A stretch of 39,935 bases of DNA from JBBRZF01 sp038236965. GTDB taxonomy: Bacteria; Acidobacteriota; Terriglobia; Terriglobales; Acidobacteriaceae. Of the stretch, positions 8,003 through 16,738 are shown piece by piece (the first letter of the stretch is position 1; each line of letters begins with the position of its first letter). Made by a program: the position numbers and the translations under genes. The DNA lies in contig JBBRZF010000008.1 of the NCBI GenBank assembly GCA_038236965.1, forward strand, positions 1 to 39,935, in the 5' to 3' direction. The notes below the pieces were generated by a model, which was given only the letters and a program-made list of their open reading frames with translations, did no database searches and was not told where the DNA came from.

Positions 8003-8932
8003 CTACTTCATGGCTTCGATACGATGTGACGGTTTCGGTTTGCGCTCGAGGAACTCCCGCACGATGCGGTTGAAACCCGCAGGCGCTTCTTCGTAGGGAA
8101 GGTGCCCAATCCCTTCCAGAACCACCAGCTCGGAACCCTTTAAGTGTTTCTTTAACTCAAGAGAGGAAAACGATGTAACCACGATATCTTTGCTTCCCCA
8201 CAAAAGCAGAGCAGGCATGCCGCTGATGGTATCGATCGCGTTGCTGAGGATGCGAATATCGGGGTGCCATCCGCGCACGATGGCAAGCGCGTAATCCACC
8301 GAACCTGCCATGCGCAAAGGAGCGTCATAGCCCGTGCGTGTGTCCTGGGTGATTTTGCTTGGATCGCCGTACATGCGGTTCAATCCGACGTCGCGAATGA
8401 TGCTGAGGAGGTTGAACATCGGAGCGACCACACGAAAGGCGGTTGCGCCAACGGGATTTCCAAGTAGACGGATGCGGCGGCGTCCGCCCTTCGACCAGGG
8501 GTTGATGGACGCGACCAGGATGAGGCGCGAGATGAGGCCGGTGCCGTTCTCTTTGTCGAGCGCGGCCATGAGGATGGCGATGCCGCCGCCGTGCGAAGTT
8601 CCCAACAGATCCACGCCGCGCAATCCGAGCGCGTGAATCCAGCCGAGCAGGCGGTGCGCGTTGGCCGTGAGGCTGTAGCTGACCTGGTTGCGGGGAGGTC
8701 GGTCGGAGTATCCGAAGCCGAGCAAGTCCATCGCGTAGACGTCGCGGTCGGCGGAGAGAGCTTCAAGGTTATGTCGCCATGAAAAGGTATAGCCGAGCAG
8801 TCCGTGTACCAGCACGAGCGGAGGCTTCCCACTGGGCTTGCGGGCAGGCATGCGCAGATAGCGCATGAGGTATCCGTCAAAATCGAACCAACACTCTTCG
8901 CCCATCACGAAATGGCTGGGACCTCTGGTCAT
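8003..8932 (-). CDS. Alpha/beta hydrolase
   Basis: A 309-residue alpha/beta-fold hydrolase. Visible are the oxyanion segment LVHGLLGYTFSWRHNL, the YAMDLLGFGYSDRP strand-turn, the nucleophile elbow GTSHGGG (Ser), the acid in WGSKDIV and the His in GIGHLPYEE, so the catalytic triad is complete. Substrate cannot be told; the family includes esterases, haloalkane dehalogenases and C-C hydrolases. The frame is open to 8974, but those 14 residues (an RNL-RNL-RNE run) come from a 9-base repeat array. GAGG sits just before the ATG at 8932, which I take as the start. Confidence 0.9.
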   Translation of the reverse strand: MTRGPSHFVMGEECWFDFDGYLMRYLRMPARKPSGKPPLVLVHGLLGYTFSWRHNLEALSADRDVYAMDLLGFGYSDRPPRNQVSYSLTANAHRLLGWIHALGLRGVDLLGTSHGGGIAILMAALDKENGTGLISRLILVASINPWSKGGRRRIRLLGNPVGATAFRVVAPMFNLLSIIRDVGLNRMYGDPSKITQDTRTGYDAPLRMAGSVDYALAIVRGWHPDIRILSNAIDTISGMPALLLWGSKDIVVTSFSSLELKKHLKGSELVVLEGIGHLPYEEAPAGFNRIVREFLERKPKPSHRIEAMK

Positions 8933-8937
8933 GAGAA

Positions 8938-8964
8938 CCTCGTTTCGAAGGTTTCGAAGGTTTC
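8938..8964 (+). repeat. 9-base tandem array, NNAGGTTTC type
   Basis: Three units: CCTCGTTTC, GAAGGTTTC, GAAGGTTTC. They overlap the leader of the alpha/beta hydrolase gene. Confidence 0.85.
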
Positions 8965-9015
8965 GAAAGATCAAGAGCGCAGCGGCGGAATTCCACGAGA
9001 TTGCCGTTGACTCTT

Positions 9016-9051
9016 GAAACCTCAGATACGTGAGAAACCTTGGAAACTTTG
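9016..9051 (-). repeat. 9-base tandem array, inverted partner
   Basis: Four units in strict 9-base register on the plus strand: GAAACCTCA, GATACGTGA, GAAACCTTG, GAAACTTTG. They face the array at 8938-8964. Confidence 0.82.
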
Positions 9052-9118
9052 CATCTAATGCAACCGAATAGCTGGTCTGTGCGTCTTACTATTCGATATC
9101 GCCTCTGTCGCTTCTGTT

Positions 9119-9147
9119 GGGAGTCCCTTGCCGGGCTCCCATTTTTT
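9119..9147 (+). terminator. Rho-independent terminator with no annotated upstream gene
   Basis: GGGAGTCC and GGGCTCCC form an 8-pair stem (one G-T) with loop CTTGCC, followed by ATTTTTTG. No plus-strand gene precedes it, so it may end a small RNA. Confidence 0.65.
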
Positions 9148-9245
9148 GTTTGCGGGGAAGCCCGGCCACGGCTTCATTCTAACGCCGCGAGACAATGCAG
9201 TTGCTGGATGAACTTTCCACTGTGACGAGTTGATTCCGAACAAGG

Positions 9246-9290
9246 AAAAACCCCAGGTCAACGCCGAACAATCACGGCGTGGAACTGGGG
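9246..9290 (-). terminator. Rho-independent terminator of the ADOP permease gene
   Basis: On the minus strand CCCCAG and CTGGGG form an outer stem and ACGCCG/CGGCGT an inner stem, followed by TTTTTCC. It lies about 100 bases after the permease stop. Confidence 0.75.
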
Positions 9291-9387
9291 CACCCATACT
9301 TTGCACTCAATACTTTTCTGTACCTCGACTCGCGGGCTTTACGGTTCTCACGCGCTACTCACTACTCGCGACTCGTTAGTGCCTTCT

Positions 9388-11037
9388 CTACTCAGCCCTC
9401 AGCGTGTTGGCCGGATCCACGCGGGTCGCTCTCTTTGCCGGGATGTAGCAGGCGATGAGCGCCACGCCCACGAGCAGCGCTGTCACTCCCGCATAGGTCA
9501 TCGGGTCGGTGGGTGCTACCTGGTAGAGCACATGCGTTAACAGACGCGTGCAGACGACGGTGCCTATCAATCCGACGCCGATTCCCCACATGGTCATGAG
9601 CGCACCCTGTTTCATCACCCGCCGCAGCACGTCGTTTGCTTGTGCGCCCAAAGCCATGCGCAATCCGAACTCGCGTGTGCGTCGTGCGACGGAGTGACTG
9701 ATGATGCCGTAGATACCGATCACGGCGATCGAAACAGCAAGGGTTGAGAAGAGGGACAGCAGGATGGTGAGGAATCGCGGACGCGATTGCGCGTCGGCGA
9801 CAACGTCTTCCATAAGCGCGACGCCAGCGACGGGAATCGTCGGATCCAGCGACTGCACTTCGCGCCGTATTCCGGTCACGAGGTTCAGCGGATTCGCTTG
9901 ACCACGAACCACGATGTTCATGAAGTTCGTACCGGAGCCCTGTTTCTGCCCGTAGGGCAGATAGAGTTCCGTGCCTGCTGCGCGATCGATGCCGCCGTTC
10001 TTCGTGTTCTCCACCACGCCGACGATGGTGCACCACGGGTCGGCACCTCCGGGACGGATCCGCTTACCAAGAGGATCTTGCCCCGGCCAGAAGGTCTCGG
10101 CCATCTGCTGGTTGATGACGACGACATTTTGGGCGTCCATGTTGTCGCTGGGCGCGAGCAGCCTGCCAGACATCAGGCGCACGCCCATCGTCTTGAAATA
10201 ATCCGGCGTGACGATCTGATAGAAATCGACGTTCTCGTTGGGGCCACCTTCCCTTTTTACGAATCCTTCGATGTCGGTGTCGTTCATGTTGGGATCGCGC
10301 AGAGGCGGCAATCCGTCACCGAGGCCAGCAGAGCGAACGCCGGCAACATGGTCAAGGCGTTCCTGCAGGCGCGTCCAAAAGCCGTCAATCTCATCCGGTT
10401 TGGTGTAGGTGGCGGACGGCAGTTCGAGTCGCATGGTGACGACCTGCGTGGGGTCGAAGCCGACGTCAACTTTCTGGAGCTTCCAGAAGGCTCGCACCAT
10501 GAGTCCGCAGCCGATGAGAAGGATGAGCGCCATGGAAAGCTCGCCTGCGACCATGAAGCGTCGCATGGTCTGCGCGCCTTTGGAGCCTCCGGTGTTGGAG
10601 AGCGAGGTTTCCTTCATCGAATTTGCGAAGTCGCCGAGTAACAACGACAGCACCGGAGCCATCCCGAAGACCAATCCCGTGAGCAAGGCGATGCCCGCGG
10701 TGAAACCGAGCACATGCCAATCGACGCTGATCTCGGAAGCGCGAGGAATGGCTCCGGCGTTGGTGAGTTGAATGATCTTGACGCCGCCGAAGGCGATGAT
10801 CAAGCCGAGTACCGCACCGACCATCGAGAGCAAAACCCCCTCGGTGGCAAACTGACGCACCAAGCGTCCTCTGCCGGCGCCGAGCGCTCCGCGGATAGCG
10901 ACTTCATGGCGACGCGCTTCCGCGCGCGCGAGCAACAGGTTGGCTACGTTGACGCAGGCGATGAGCAAAACGAATCCGACTGCGCCCAACAGCATGAGCA
11001 GCGCGGGACGCACGTTCCTGGCGACCTCCGATTGCAA
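9388..11037 (-). CDS. ADOP-family ABC permease, C-terminal fragment after a frameshift
   Basis: The larger part of a frameshifted acidobacterial duplicated orphan permease (MacB/FtsX-type). It starts inside the first FtsX domain at ALLMLLGAVGFVLLIACVN-type helices, followed by the NLLLARAEARRHEVAIRGAL loop. A second MacB-like periplasmic domain and a C-terminal FtsX domain follow, with REFGLRMALGAQ, ending in DPANTLRAE. The listed 11037 start is an internal TTG with no ribosome site. In the preceding reading frame the homologous sequence extends to about 11065, where a TAG blocks it. The N-terminal half is at 10944-11852. No ABC ATPase is next to it, as is usual for ADOPs. Confidence 0.85.
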   Translation of the reverse strand: MQSEVARNVRPALLMLLGAVGFVLLIACVNVANLLLARAEARRHEVAIRGALGAGRGRLVRQFATEGVLLSMVGAVLGLIIAFGGVKIIQLTNAGAIPRASEISVDWHVLGFTAGIALLTGLVFGMAPVLSLLLGDFANSMKETSLSNTGGSKGAQTMRRFMVAGELSMALILLIGCGLMVRAFWKLQKVDVGFDPTQVVTMRLELPSATYTKPDEIDGFWTRLQERLDHVAGVRSAGLGDGLPPLRDPNMNDTDIEGFVKREGGPNENVDFYQIVTPDYFKTMGVRLMSGRLLAPSDNMDAQNVVVINQQMAETFWPGQDPLGKRIRPGGADPWCTIVGVVENTKNGGIDRAAGTELYLPYGQKQGSGTNFMNIVVRGQANPLNLVTGIRREVQSLDPTIPVAGVALMEDVVADAQSRPRFLTILLSLFSTLAVSIAVIGIYGIISHSVARRTREFGLRMALGAQANDVLRRVMKQGALMTMWGIGVGLIGTVVCTRLLTHVLYQVAPTDPMTYAGVTALLVGVALIACYIPAKRATRVDPANTLRAE

Positions 11038-11852
11038 CTGGTACTCGACCAGCGTGTGAAAGGCCGGCTAGTGAAGGTATGCGTTTTGGGAGCAGCTTTT
11101 TCGCCTTCCGCTTGCGTGTAGGCCTGCATCTCCGACTCGGACTGCTGCACGCTCACGCCGGGACGAAGGCGTGCGAGCAGGTAGTAGTTGTGTCCGCCAC
11201 GATTGCCGGGCTTCGCAGGGTCGATTTGGAGCGGCGCCCAAATCTGCGGGGAATCCACTTCGCCCGGAGGGAAGGAAAAACCCTGCGGCATGGCGCCGAT
11301 AATGGTTGCCTTCTGACCGCTGACCAGGGTTTCCCGTCCAATGATGTTGGGGTCGCTGCCAAAAGCAGATTTCCAGAGACCGTTCGAGATGACTGCGGTC
11401 AGCGATGCGCCGGGATTGTCGTCATCCGGCGTGATAACGCGTCCGAGCGCGGGAGAGATTCCGAGCGTGGGCAACAGGCTGCCGCTGACGCGCGCTCCGG
11501 TGACGCGGATGGGCTGCGAGGTTCCGCCAGCAATGTTGACTCCGCCGACCGCCCACGCGTCGAGCGACTGGAAAGATTTCAGGTCGCGCCGCATCTCGAT
11601 GAACTCCGGGCCGGAGGTCCAAAAGCGTCGCAAGCCTTCTTTGGAGAAGGTGGGGAACTCCGTATAAACGCGCACCAGTTGGTCGGGGGATTTGTAGGGG
11701 AGCGGACGAACGAGGACGGCGTTCACCACGCTGAAGATTGCCGTGGTGGCTCCAATGCCCAGAGCGATGCAGAGTACCGCGGCAATGGTGAAGCCGGGCG
11801 CCGATTTCCACGAACGCAGTCCGAACCTCAAATCCTGTAACAAAGTCCCCAT
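10944..11852 (-). CDS. ADOP-family ABC permease, N-terminal fragment before a frameshift
   Basis: Begins MGTLLQDLRFGLRSW with the typical ADOP opening, then a membrane helix (GFTIAAVLCIALGIGATTAIF) and a MacB-like periplasmic domain with VNAVLVRPLPY, GRVITPDDD, IIGAMPQGFSFP and a NYYLLARLRPGVS segment. Homology stops near residue 262 (about 11065). The remaining residues are out-of-frame sequence. The neighbouring frame carries the continuation, offset as if one base had been lost. GGAGGA precedes the ATG by 5 bases. Joined, the two parts give about 820 residues, a normal ADOP length. The gene is either truly broken or shows a sequencing error. Confidence 0.85.
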   Translation of the reverse strand: MGTLLQDLRFGLRSWKSAPGFTIAAVLCIALGIGATTAIFSVVNAVLVRPLPYKSPDQLVRVYTEFPTFSKEGLRRFWTSGPEFIEMRRDLKSFQSLDAWAVGGVNIAGGTSQPIRVTGARVSGSLLPTLGISPALGRVITPDDDNPGASLTAVISNGLWKSAFGSDPNIIGRETLVSGQKATIIGAMPQGFSFPPGEVDSPQIWAPLQIDPAKPGNRGGHNYYLLARLRPGVSVQQSESEMQAYTQAEGEKAAPKTHTFTSRPFTRWSSTSCNRRSPGTCVPRCSCCWAQSDSFCSSPAST

Positions 11853-12229
11853 TAGAATCCTCCAACTTAATTGGCTGCCCGGAATTCAGCTCTGCCCTGA
11901 AAGCCGTCGAGTAGCCATTCGTCATTTCTATGCACGACACAGGCCAAGCAGGCATCTCCGCGTCCTAGCTTTTCAATAAGATATGAAGGCACTACGGGGC
12001 TGTCTGTCGGAAAGCGTGTTCATTCTCGCGAACCACTGTTCACGACCGGACACAGGGAGTCCGGGGGTGCAGGCTGGAAATGTGCCTCCCGAATCTCATA
12101 GCGGCCAAGTACCATTGGCTTCCGCTACATACCATTTCTCACATCTATCTATTAGAAACAGTAACTCCGGTGTGCGGAGCGGGTTTATACTTTTGTAATC
12201 GGCACACCTAACACGACTTACGGACATCT
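11853..12229. other. Divergent intergenic region, ADOP permease / histidine kinase
   Basis: About 377 bases between two divergently transcribed genes, so promoters for both should lie here. A TATACT (12186-12191) could be a -10 element for the kinase gene, but no good -35 is placed before it. Short ORFs inside look spurious. No terminator or array repeat seen. Confidence 0.4.
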
Positions 12230-15145
12230 ATGGCGCTAGAACAGGTGGCAGCAGACTTGCTTAAGAACGAGAGGGGGAACCATGTCTCTGGTTCGCCAAA
12301 GCAAAGTTCGCCTCGGCCCGTGATGACGAAGGACTTCCAAATCCGCTTCTCCGCGATTCTGCTCGCCCTGCTTACAGCGGCGGCAATCACATTCGCGTGG
12401 ATCAATTACGAGAAGGAGCGGCAGTACGAAGCGCCGTACGACGGCGTGTGGTGGGTCGAGCGCGGCGGACACGCCGAAGCTCAGCGCGTAGATCCGGAAG
12501 GTCCTGGGGAAAAAGCCGGCATCAAGCGCGGCGACGTTCTGGACCAGATCAACGGCGTAGAAGTGATCAACACGGCCACAGTGAGCCGGCAGATGTATCG
12601 CACCGGCGTGTGGTCCAAGGCCACCTACTCGCTGATACGCAACGGCGTGCACGTGGAAGCTCCGCTGATTCTCGCGCCGGTTGATAAATCCCTCAACCTG
12701 GGACTGCGATTCATTGCGCTCATCTATCTCGGCATAGGACTCTACGTACTACTACGACGCTGGACGGCGCCCAAGTCAACGCACTTCTATCTTTTCTGCC
12801 TGGTCTCGTTCATCTTCTATTCGTTCAAGTACACGGGCAAACTCAACCAGTTTGACTGGATCGTTTACTGGGCCAACGTTTCCGCCTGGATGTTGCAGCC
12901 GGCGATGTTCCTGCACTTCTCGCTCACCTTCCCGGAGACGAAAGAGTTCGTGCGCAAGCGGCGCTGGCTGATCCCAGCCGTGTACGTGCCGGGGATGATC
13001 CTGCTGGTGCTGCATGTACTGGTGCTGCGCGTTTTCGCTCCCAGCGAGATACTGCGATGGAACGTGGATCGCCTGCAGATGGTGTACCTGGCGAGCTTCT
13101 TCATCGGGGCGGCGGGCGTGCTGTTCCACAGTTACGTTCACGCAGGCACCCCCATCCTGCGCCAGCAGATGAAATGGGTGACTCGCGGAACCGTGTTGGC
13201 GGTGACGCCGTTCACGCTGTTCTACGTCATTCCCTACCTGGACGGCAGCGTGCCGACGTTGGCGATGAAGGTGTCGGTGCTGTCGCTTGTGTTCCTTCCG
13301 CTGACATTTGGCTACGCCATCTTCCGTTACAGGCTGATGGATGTGGACCTGATCTTCAAGCGCGGCATGGCCTACACCATCGCTGCTGCCGCCATCGCGG
13401 GCGTGTATTTCGCGGCCATCGGCGCGGCTGCCGAGCTGTACCACAAGAATTTCCCGACGGCGGGTCCGTATGGACTGATCGCGGCCATCGTGGTGACGGC
13501 GTTGCTGTTCGATCCGGTGAAGAACTGGATCCAGGACAGGCTCGACAAATTTTTCTATCGCAAGCGCTACGACTATCGCAAGACGCTGATCGAATTCGGT
13601 CGCGACCTGAACTCGGAAACCGATCTGGACAAGATGCTGACGGCCATCATCGACCGCATCTCGCGTACGTTGCTGGTGGACCGCATCGCCATCTTCCTGG
13701 CCGACCCGGAGACCGAGGCGTTCACGTTGGCGAAGTCGTTTGGCATTTCGCATACGTCCGGACTTGACCTGAGCTTCCTTAGCGGAGAGCGCCCGGAATA
13801 CAACTCCGGACATCTGTTCTTCGATAACACGCACCAAGCGGTGCGTGAATCTGTGCGTGCACAGGAAAGCATTCGCAAGCTGGACTTGAACTACTACATC
13901 CCTGCGACGGTGATGAATCGCACTATCGCCATGCTGGGCCTCGGCAAGACCTCGGAAGGCGACTTCCTGTCCAGCGAAGACGTTGAACTGCTGGAGACGC
14001 TTGCCGGATACATCGGCATCGCCCTGCAGAACGCACGCCTCTATGCTTCGCTCGAGCAAAAGATGCAGCAGTACGAACGCCTGAAGGAGTTCAACGAAAA
14101 CATTGTGGAATCCATCAGCGTCGGCGTTTTTGCCGTCGACCTGGAAGACCGCATTGAGTCGTGGAATTCGCAGATGGAAGTGATGTACGCGCTGCCGCGC
14201 TCGGAAGCACTGGGGCGCGCCATCAACGATGTGCTGCCCATTACCTTCTGCGAAGAGTTCTATCGGGTACGACAACAGGGCGGCGTACACAATTTCTATA
14301 AGTTCCGCATAGGCACTACGGCAGGCGACACGCGCACGGTGAATATCGCCATCGCGCCACTGGTGGCGAAGGATTTCAGCGTAATCGGCCGCCTTATCAT
14401 CGTGGACGACATCACCGACCGCATCGAACTGGAAGCGCAGCTTTCACAGGCGGAGAAGATGTCCTCGATCGGATTGCTGGCTGCCGGAGTGGCGCACGAG
14501 GTGAACACGCCGCTGGCCGTCATCTCGTCTTATGCGCAGATGCTGGCCAAGCAACTCAAAGGCGACGAGAAGCGTTCTGCGCTGCTGGAGAAGATCACGC
14601 ACCAGACATTCCGGGCGTCGGAGATCGTGAACAACCTGCTGAACTTCTCGCGCACCAGCGGCACTGAATTCACCAGTGTCGATGTGAACAAGATCATCCA
14701 CGACACGCTCGCGCTGCTGGATCATCAGTTCAAGACCGCGGGAATCAAGGTTCACGGCGAACTTGCGACCGAGTTGCCGCTGATACATGGCAACGCAGGA
14801 AAGCTGCAACAGGTATTTCTTAATCTGTTCCTCAACGCGAAGGATGCGATGGCTGGTGGCGGCATACTTTCTGTGTCGACACAGAATGGGCGCTCTTTGC
14901 TCGTGACCGTAGGCGATACCGGAAGCGGCATCGCAACGGAACATATCAGCCGCATCTACGAGCCGTTCTTTACCACGAAGAACAAGCCCAAGGGCAGCCC
15001 CGGCGGCGGCACAGGACTCGGTCTTTCCGTTACCTACGGCATCATCCAGGAACACGCCGGCAAGATCCGCGTGGAGAGCAACCCGGGCGCCGGAACAACA
15101 TTCTTCATGGAATTCCCCATGTTGAGAAAGGTTGTGAATGTCTGA
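12230..15145 (+). CDS. PDZ-7TM-GAF-PAS sensor histidine kinase
   Basis: A 971-residue hybrid-input kinase. In order: a membrane helix (about 40-58); a PDZ-like domain facing outside (about 72-145, GEKAGIKRGDVLDQINGVEV); six or seven helices (about 155-430) with RYRLMDVDLIFKRG; a GAF domain (about 455-605); a PAS domain (about 620-735); HisKA with H756 in AAGVAHEVNTPL; and an HATPase domain with N869 (NLFLNAKDAM), GDTGSG, EPFFTTK and GGGTGLGLS. All catalytic boxes are intact. It overlaps the response regulator gene by 8 bases and so is surely co-translated with it. The start is uncertain: no ribosome site precedes the ATG at 12230, and the ATG at 12323 is an alternative. Confidence 0.93.
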   Translation: MALEQVAADLLKNERGNHVSGSPKQSSPRPVMTKDFQIRFSAILLALLTAAAITFAWINYEKERQYEAPYDGVWWVERGGHAEAQRVDPEGPGEKAGIKRGDVLDQINGVEVINTATVSRQMYRTGVWSKATYSLIRNGVHVEAPLILAPVDKSLNLGLRFIALIYLGIGLYVLLRRWTAPKSTHFYLFCLVSFIFYSFKYTGKLNQFDWIVYWANVSAWMLQPAMFLHFSLTFPETKEFVRKRRWLIPAVYVPGMILLVLHVLVLRVFAPSEILRWNVDRLQMVYLASFFIGAAGVLFHSYVHAGTPILRQQMKWVTRGTVLAVTPFTLFYVIPYLDGSVPTLAMKVSVLSLVFLPLTFGYAIFRYRLMDVDLIFKRGMAYTIAAAAIAGVYFAAIGAAAELYHKNFPTAGPYGLIAAIVVTALLFDPVKNWIQDRLDKFFYRKRYDYRKTLIEFGRDLNSETDLDKMLTAIIDRISRTLLVDRIAIFLADPETEAFTLAKSFGISHTSGLDLSFLSGERPEYNSGHLFFDNTHQAVRESVRAQESIRKLDLNYYIPATVMNRTIAMLGLGKTSEGDFLSSEDVELLETLAGYIGIALQNARLYASLEQKMQQYERLKEFNENIVESISVGVFAVDLEDRIESWNSQMEVMYALPRSEALGRAINDVLPITFCEEFYRVRQQGGVHNFYKFRIGTTAGDTRTVNIAIAPLVAKDFSVIGRLIIVDDITDRIELEAQLSQAEKMSSIGLLAAGVAHEVNTPLAVISSYAQMLAKQLKGDEKRSALLEKITHQTFRASEIVNNLLNFSRTSGTEFTSVDVNKIIHDTLALLDHQFKTAGIKVHGELATELPLIHGNAGKLQQVFLNLFLNAKDAMAGGGILSVSTQNGRSLLVTVGDTGSGIATEHISRIYEPFFTTKNKPKGSPGGGTGLGLSVTYGIIQEHAGKIRVESNPGAGTTFFMEFPMLRKVVNV

Positions 15146-16586
15146 CGTCGCGGTCTACCGCCGTCCCAGCGGGAGCCTACAGGAAACAAACGCACCGGAG
15201 ATTGCCGGCACCATTCTCATCATCGACGACGAAGCCGCTATCCGCGAGTCGCTGCAAACGCTGCTCGAGTTGGAAGGCTACACCGTGGAGACCGCGAATG
15301 ATGGCGAAGAAGGCTTGAACCAGATCGCGCAGCGTCCCTACGACCTGGTGTTGCTGGACTTCGCTCTGCCGGACCGCAATGGTCTGGAAATATTGCGCGA
15401 TATTCGCGATCGCGATCCGCAATTGGCCGTCATCATGATCACCGCCTACGGCACGGTCGAAAACGCCGTGAACGCCATGCAGGCGGGCGCATCGAACTTC
15501 ATCCAGAAGCCGTGGGACAATGAAAAACTTCTCGCTGACGTGCGCGCTTCGGTAGGCAAGCGCCGCGCAGAAGAAGAAGTCGTGCAACTGAAGCGCGCCT
15601 TGAAGCAGCGCTACAACTTCAACAACATCGTGGGCAAGGCCGAGCCCATGTTGCGTATCTTCGACCTGGTGCAGAAGGTCGCGGACTCGCGCTCAACCAT
15701 TTTGCTGCAAGGCGAAAGCGGCACGGGCAAGGAACTGATCGCAAAAGCGATTCACTTGAACTCGCCGCGCAAAGACCGTCCTTTCATTCCGGTCAACACG
15801 GGCGCTATGCCTTCCGACCTGCTTGAATCCACGCTCTTCGGACACGTGAAGGGCGCGTTCACATCGGCCGTCGCCAGCAAAAAAGGGCTGTTCGAACTCG
15901 CCGATAAAGGCACGCTCTTCCTCGACGAAATCGCGACGATGGGAATGGACACGCAGGCGAAGATCCTGCGCGTGTTGCAAGACCGCAAGTTTATGCACCT
16001 TGGGGGCATCAACGAAATACAGGTGGATGTGCGCATCGTCGCCGCCACCAATGTCGACCTGCACCAGGCGGTGAAGGAAGGCAAGTTCCGCGAAGACCTC
16101 TACTACCGACTGAACGTGATCACCATCGACCTGCCACCCTTGCGCAGCCGACGCGAGGACATCCCGCTGCTGGTGGATTTCTTCCTCAACAAGTTTTCCA
16201 AAGAAAACGAGAAGCCGCTGCGCACGATCACGCCGGATGCGATGCGTCCGCTGCTCGATTACGGATGGCCCGGCAACGTCCGCGAGCTGGAAAATGTGAT
16301 GGAGCGCGCCGTCGTTCTCTCGAATGGCCCCAACATCACCAGCGACCAGCTACCCGACGTCATCACAGGACGTAACTCGACGATGTCCATCCTCAATCTG
16401 AAGCCCGACGCTTCCCTCTTCGAGATCATGGAAGAGAGCGAACGCCGCATCATCGTGGACATGATGGAGAAGTGCAACTGGAACCAGACGGACGCAGCGG
16501 AAAAGTTCCGCATCCCGCTCTCGACGCTGAACCAGAAGATCAAGCGGCTGAACATCGACATCAAGAAGAAGTCGGCGAGAGAGTAG
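15138..16586 (+). CDS. NtrC-family sigma-54-dependent response regulator
   Basis: A 482-residue regulator with a receiver domain (about 24-140; acidic D30-D31, phospho-acceptor D74, T102, K124), an AAA+ sigma-54 activation domain (about 163-395; Walker A GESGTGKE 192-199, Walker B GTLFLDE, Arg fingers near RSRRED, GWPGNVRELEN), and a short C-terminal Fis-type helix-turn-helix (about 435-475). The sigma-54-contacting loop reads GAFTSA instead of GAFTGA. It shares 8 bases with the kinase gene, making a standard two-component pair. Targets are unknown; mlaE/mlaF follow 150 bases downstream but I found no properly spaced -24/-12 promoter before them. Confidence 0.95.
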   Translation: MSDVAVYRRPSGSLQETNAPEIAGTILIIDDEAAIRESLQTLLELEGYTVETANDGEEGLNQIAQRPYDLVLLDFALPDRNGLEILRDIRDRDPQLAVIMITAYGTVENAVNAMQAGASNFIQKPWDNEKLLADVRASVGKRRAEEEVVQLKRALKQRYNFNNIVGKAEPMLRIFDLVQKVADSRSTILLQGESGTGKELIAKAIHLNSPRKDRPFIPVNTGAMPSDLLESTLFGHVKGAFTSAVASKKGLFELADKGTLFLDEIATMGMDTQAKILRVLQDRKFMHLGGINEIQVDVRIVAATNVDLHQAVKEGKFREDLYYRLNVITIDLPPLRSRREDIPLLVDFFLNKFSKENEKPLRTITPDAMRPLLDYGWPGNVRELENVMERAVVLSNGPNITSDQLPDVITGRNSTMSILNLKPDASLFEIMEESERRIIVDMMEKCNWNQTDAAEKFRIPLSTLNQKIKRLNIDIKKKSARE

Positions 16587-16592
16587 CGAAGG

Positions 16593-16620
16593 CTACAGAT
16601 GCCCGGGGAGGCATCTGTAG
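16593..16620. terminator. Strong hairpin after the response regulator, no T-tract
   Basis: CTACAGATGCC and GGCATCTGTAG make an 11-pair perfect stem with a 6-base loop, and flanking bases extend it imperfectly. There is no T-run after it, so it may be a transcript-stabilising or weak stop element. Confidence 0.5.
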
Positions 16621-16662
16621 GGCTTCCGCTACGCACGTTCCCTGCCGTTTGCCACCCGATGG

Positions 16663-16710
16663 TTGATTCTCATTGCGCAATTTTCCGATTCGCAATTCCC
16701 CGATTGCCTC
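16663..16710. repeat. 8-base degenerate array, NATTNNCN type
   Basis: About six 8-base steps alternating GATTC/CAATT/CGATT words before mlaE. They make the mlaE frame look open upstream (RNFPIRNSPIA). The periodicity is weaker than at other loci. Confidence 0.5.
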
Positions 16711-16738
16711 TGCTCCTGTTATAGTTCCTGCACCGAAC

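Larger units (their letters stand above)
8933..9387. other. Gap with inverted 9-base arrays and two terminators
   Basis: About 455 bases between the alpha/beta hydrolase and the ADOP permease, both on the minus strand. It contains facing NNAGGTTTC arrays (8938-8964, 9016-9051), a plus-strand terminator (9119-9147) with no obvious gene before it, and a minus-strand terminator (9246-9290) for the permease. Short ORFs here lack start signals or protein-like composition. Confidence 0.6.

Noticed and set aside
9055..9306. 83-aa minus-strand frame
   Set aside because: It covers two terminator hairpins; no ribosome site.
11037..11080. Programmed frameshift in the ADOP gene
   Set aside because: I see no slippery heptamer at the junction and a TAG lies in the second frame right before it; mutation or sequence error is simpler.
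12776..14290. 504-aa open frame on the minus strand
   Set aside because: It lies wholly antisense to the histidine kinase, is His/Arg/Gln-rich, and has no domain pattern or ribosome site. Long antisense frames are expected in GC-rich genes.
16658..16680. Sigma-54 promoter before mlaE
   Set aside because: A GG and a GC are present, but 12 bases separate them where the -24/-12 promoter needs 10.
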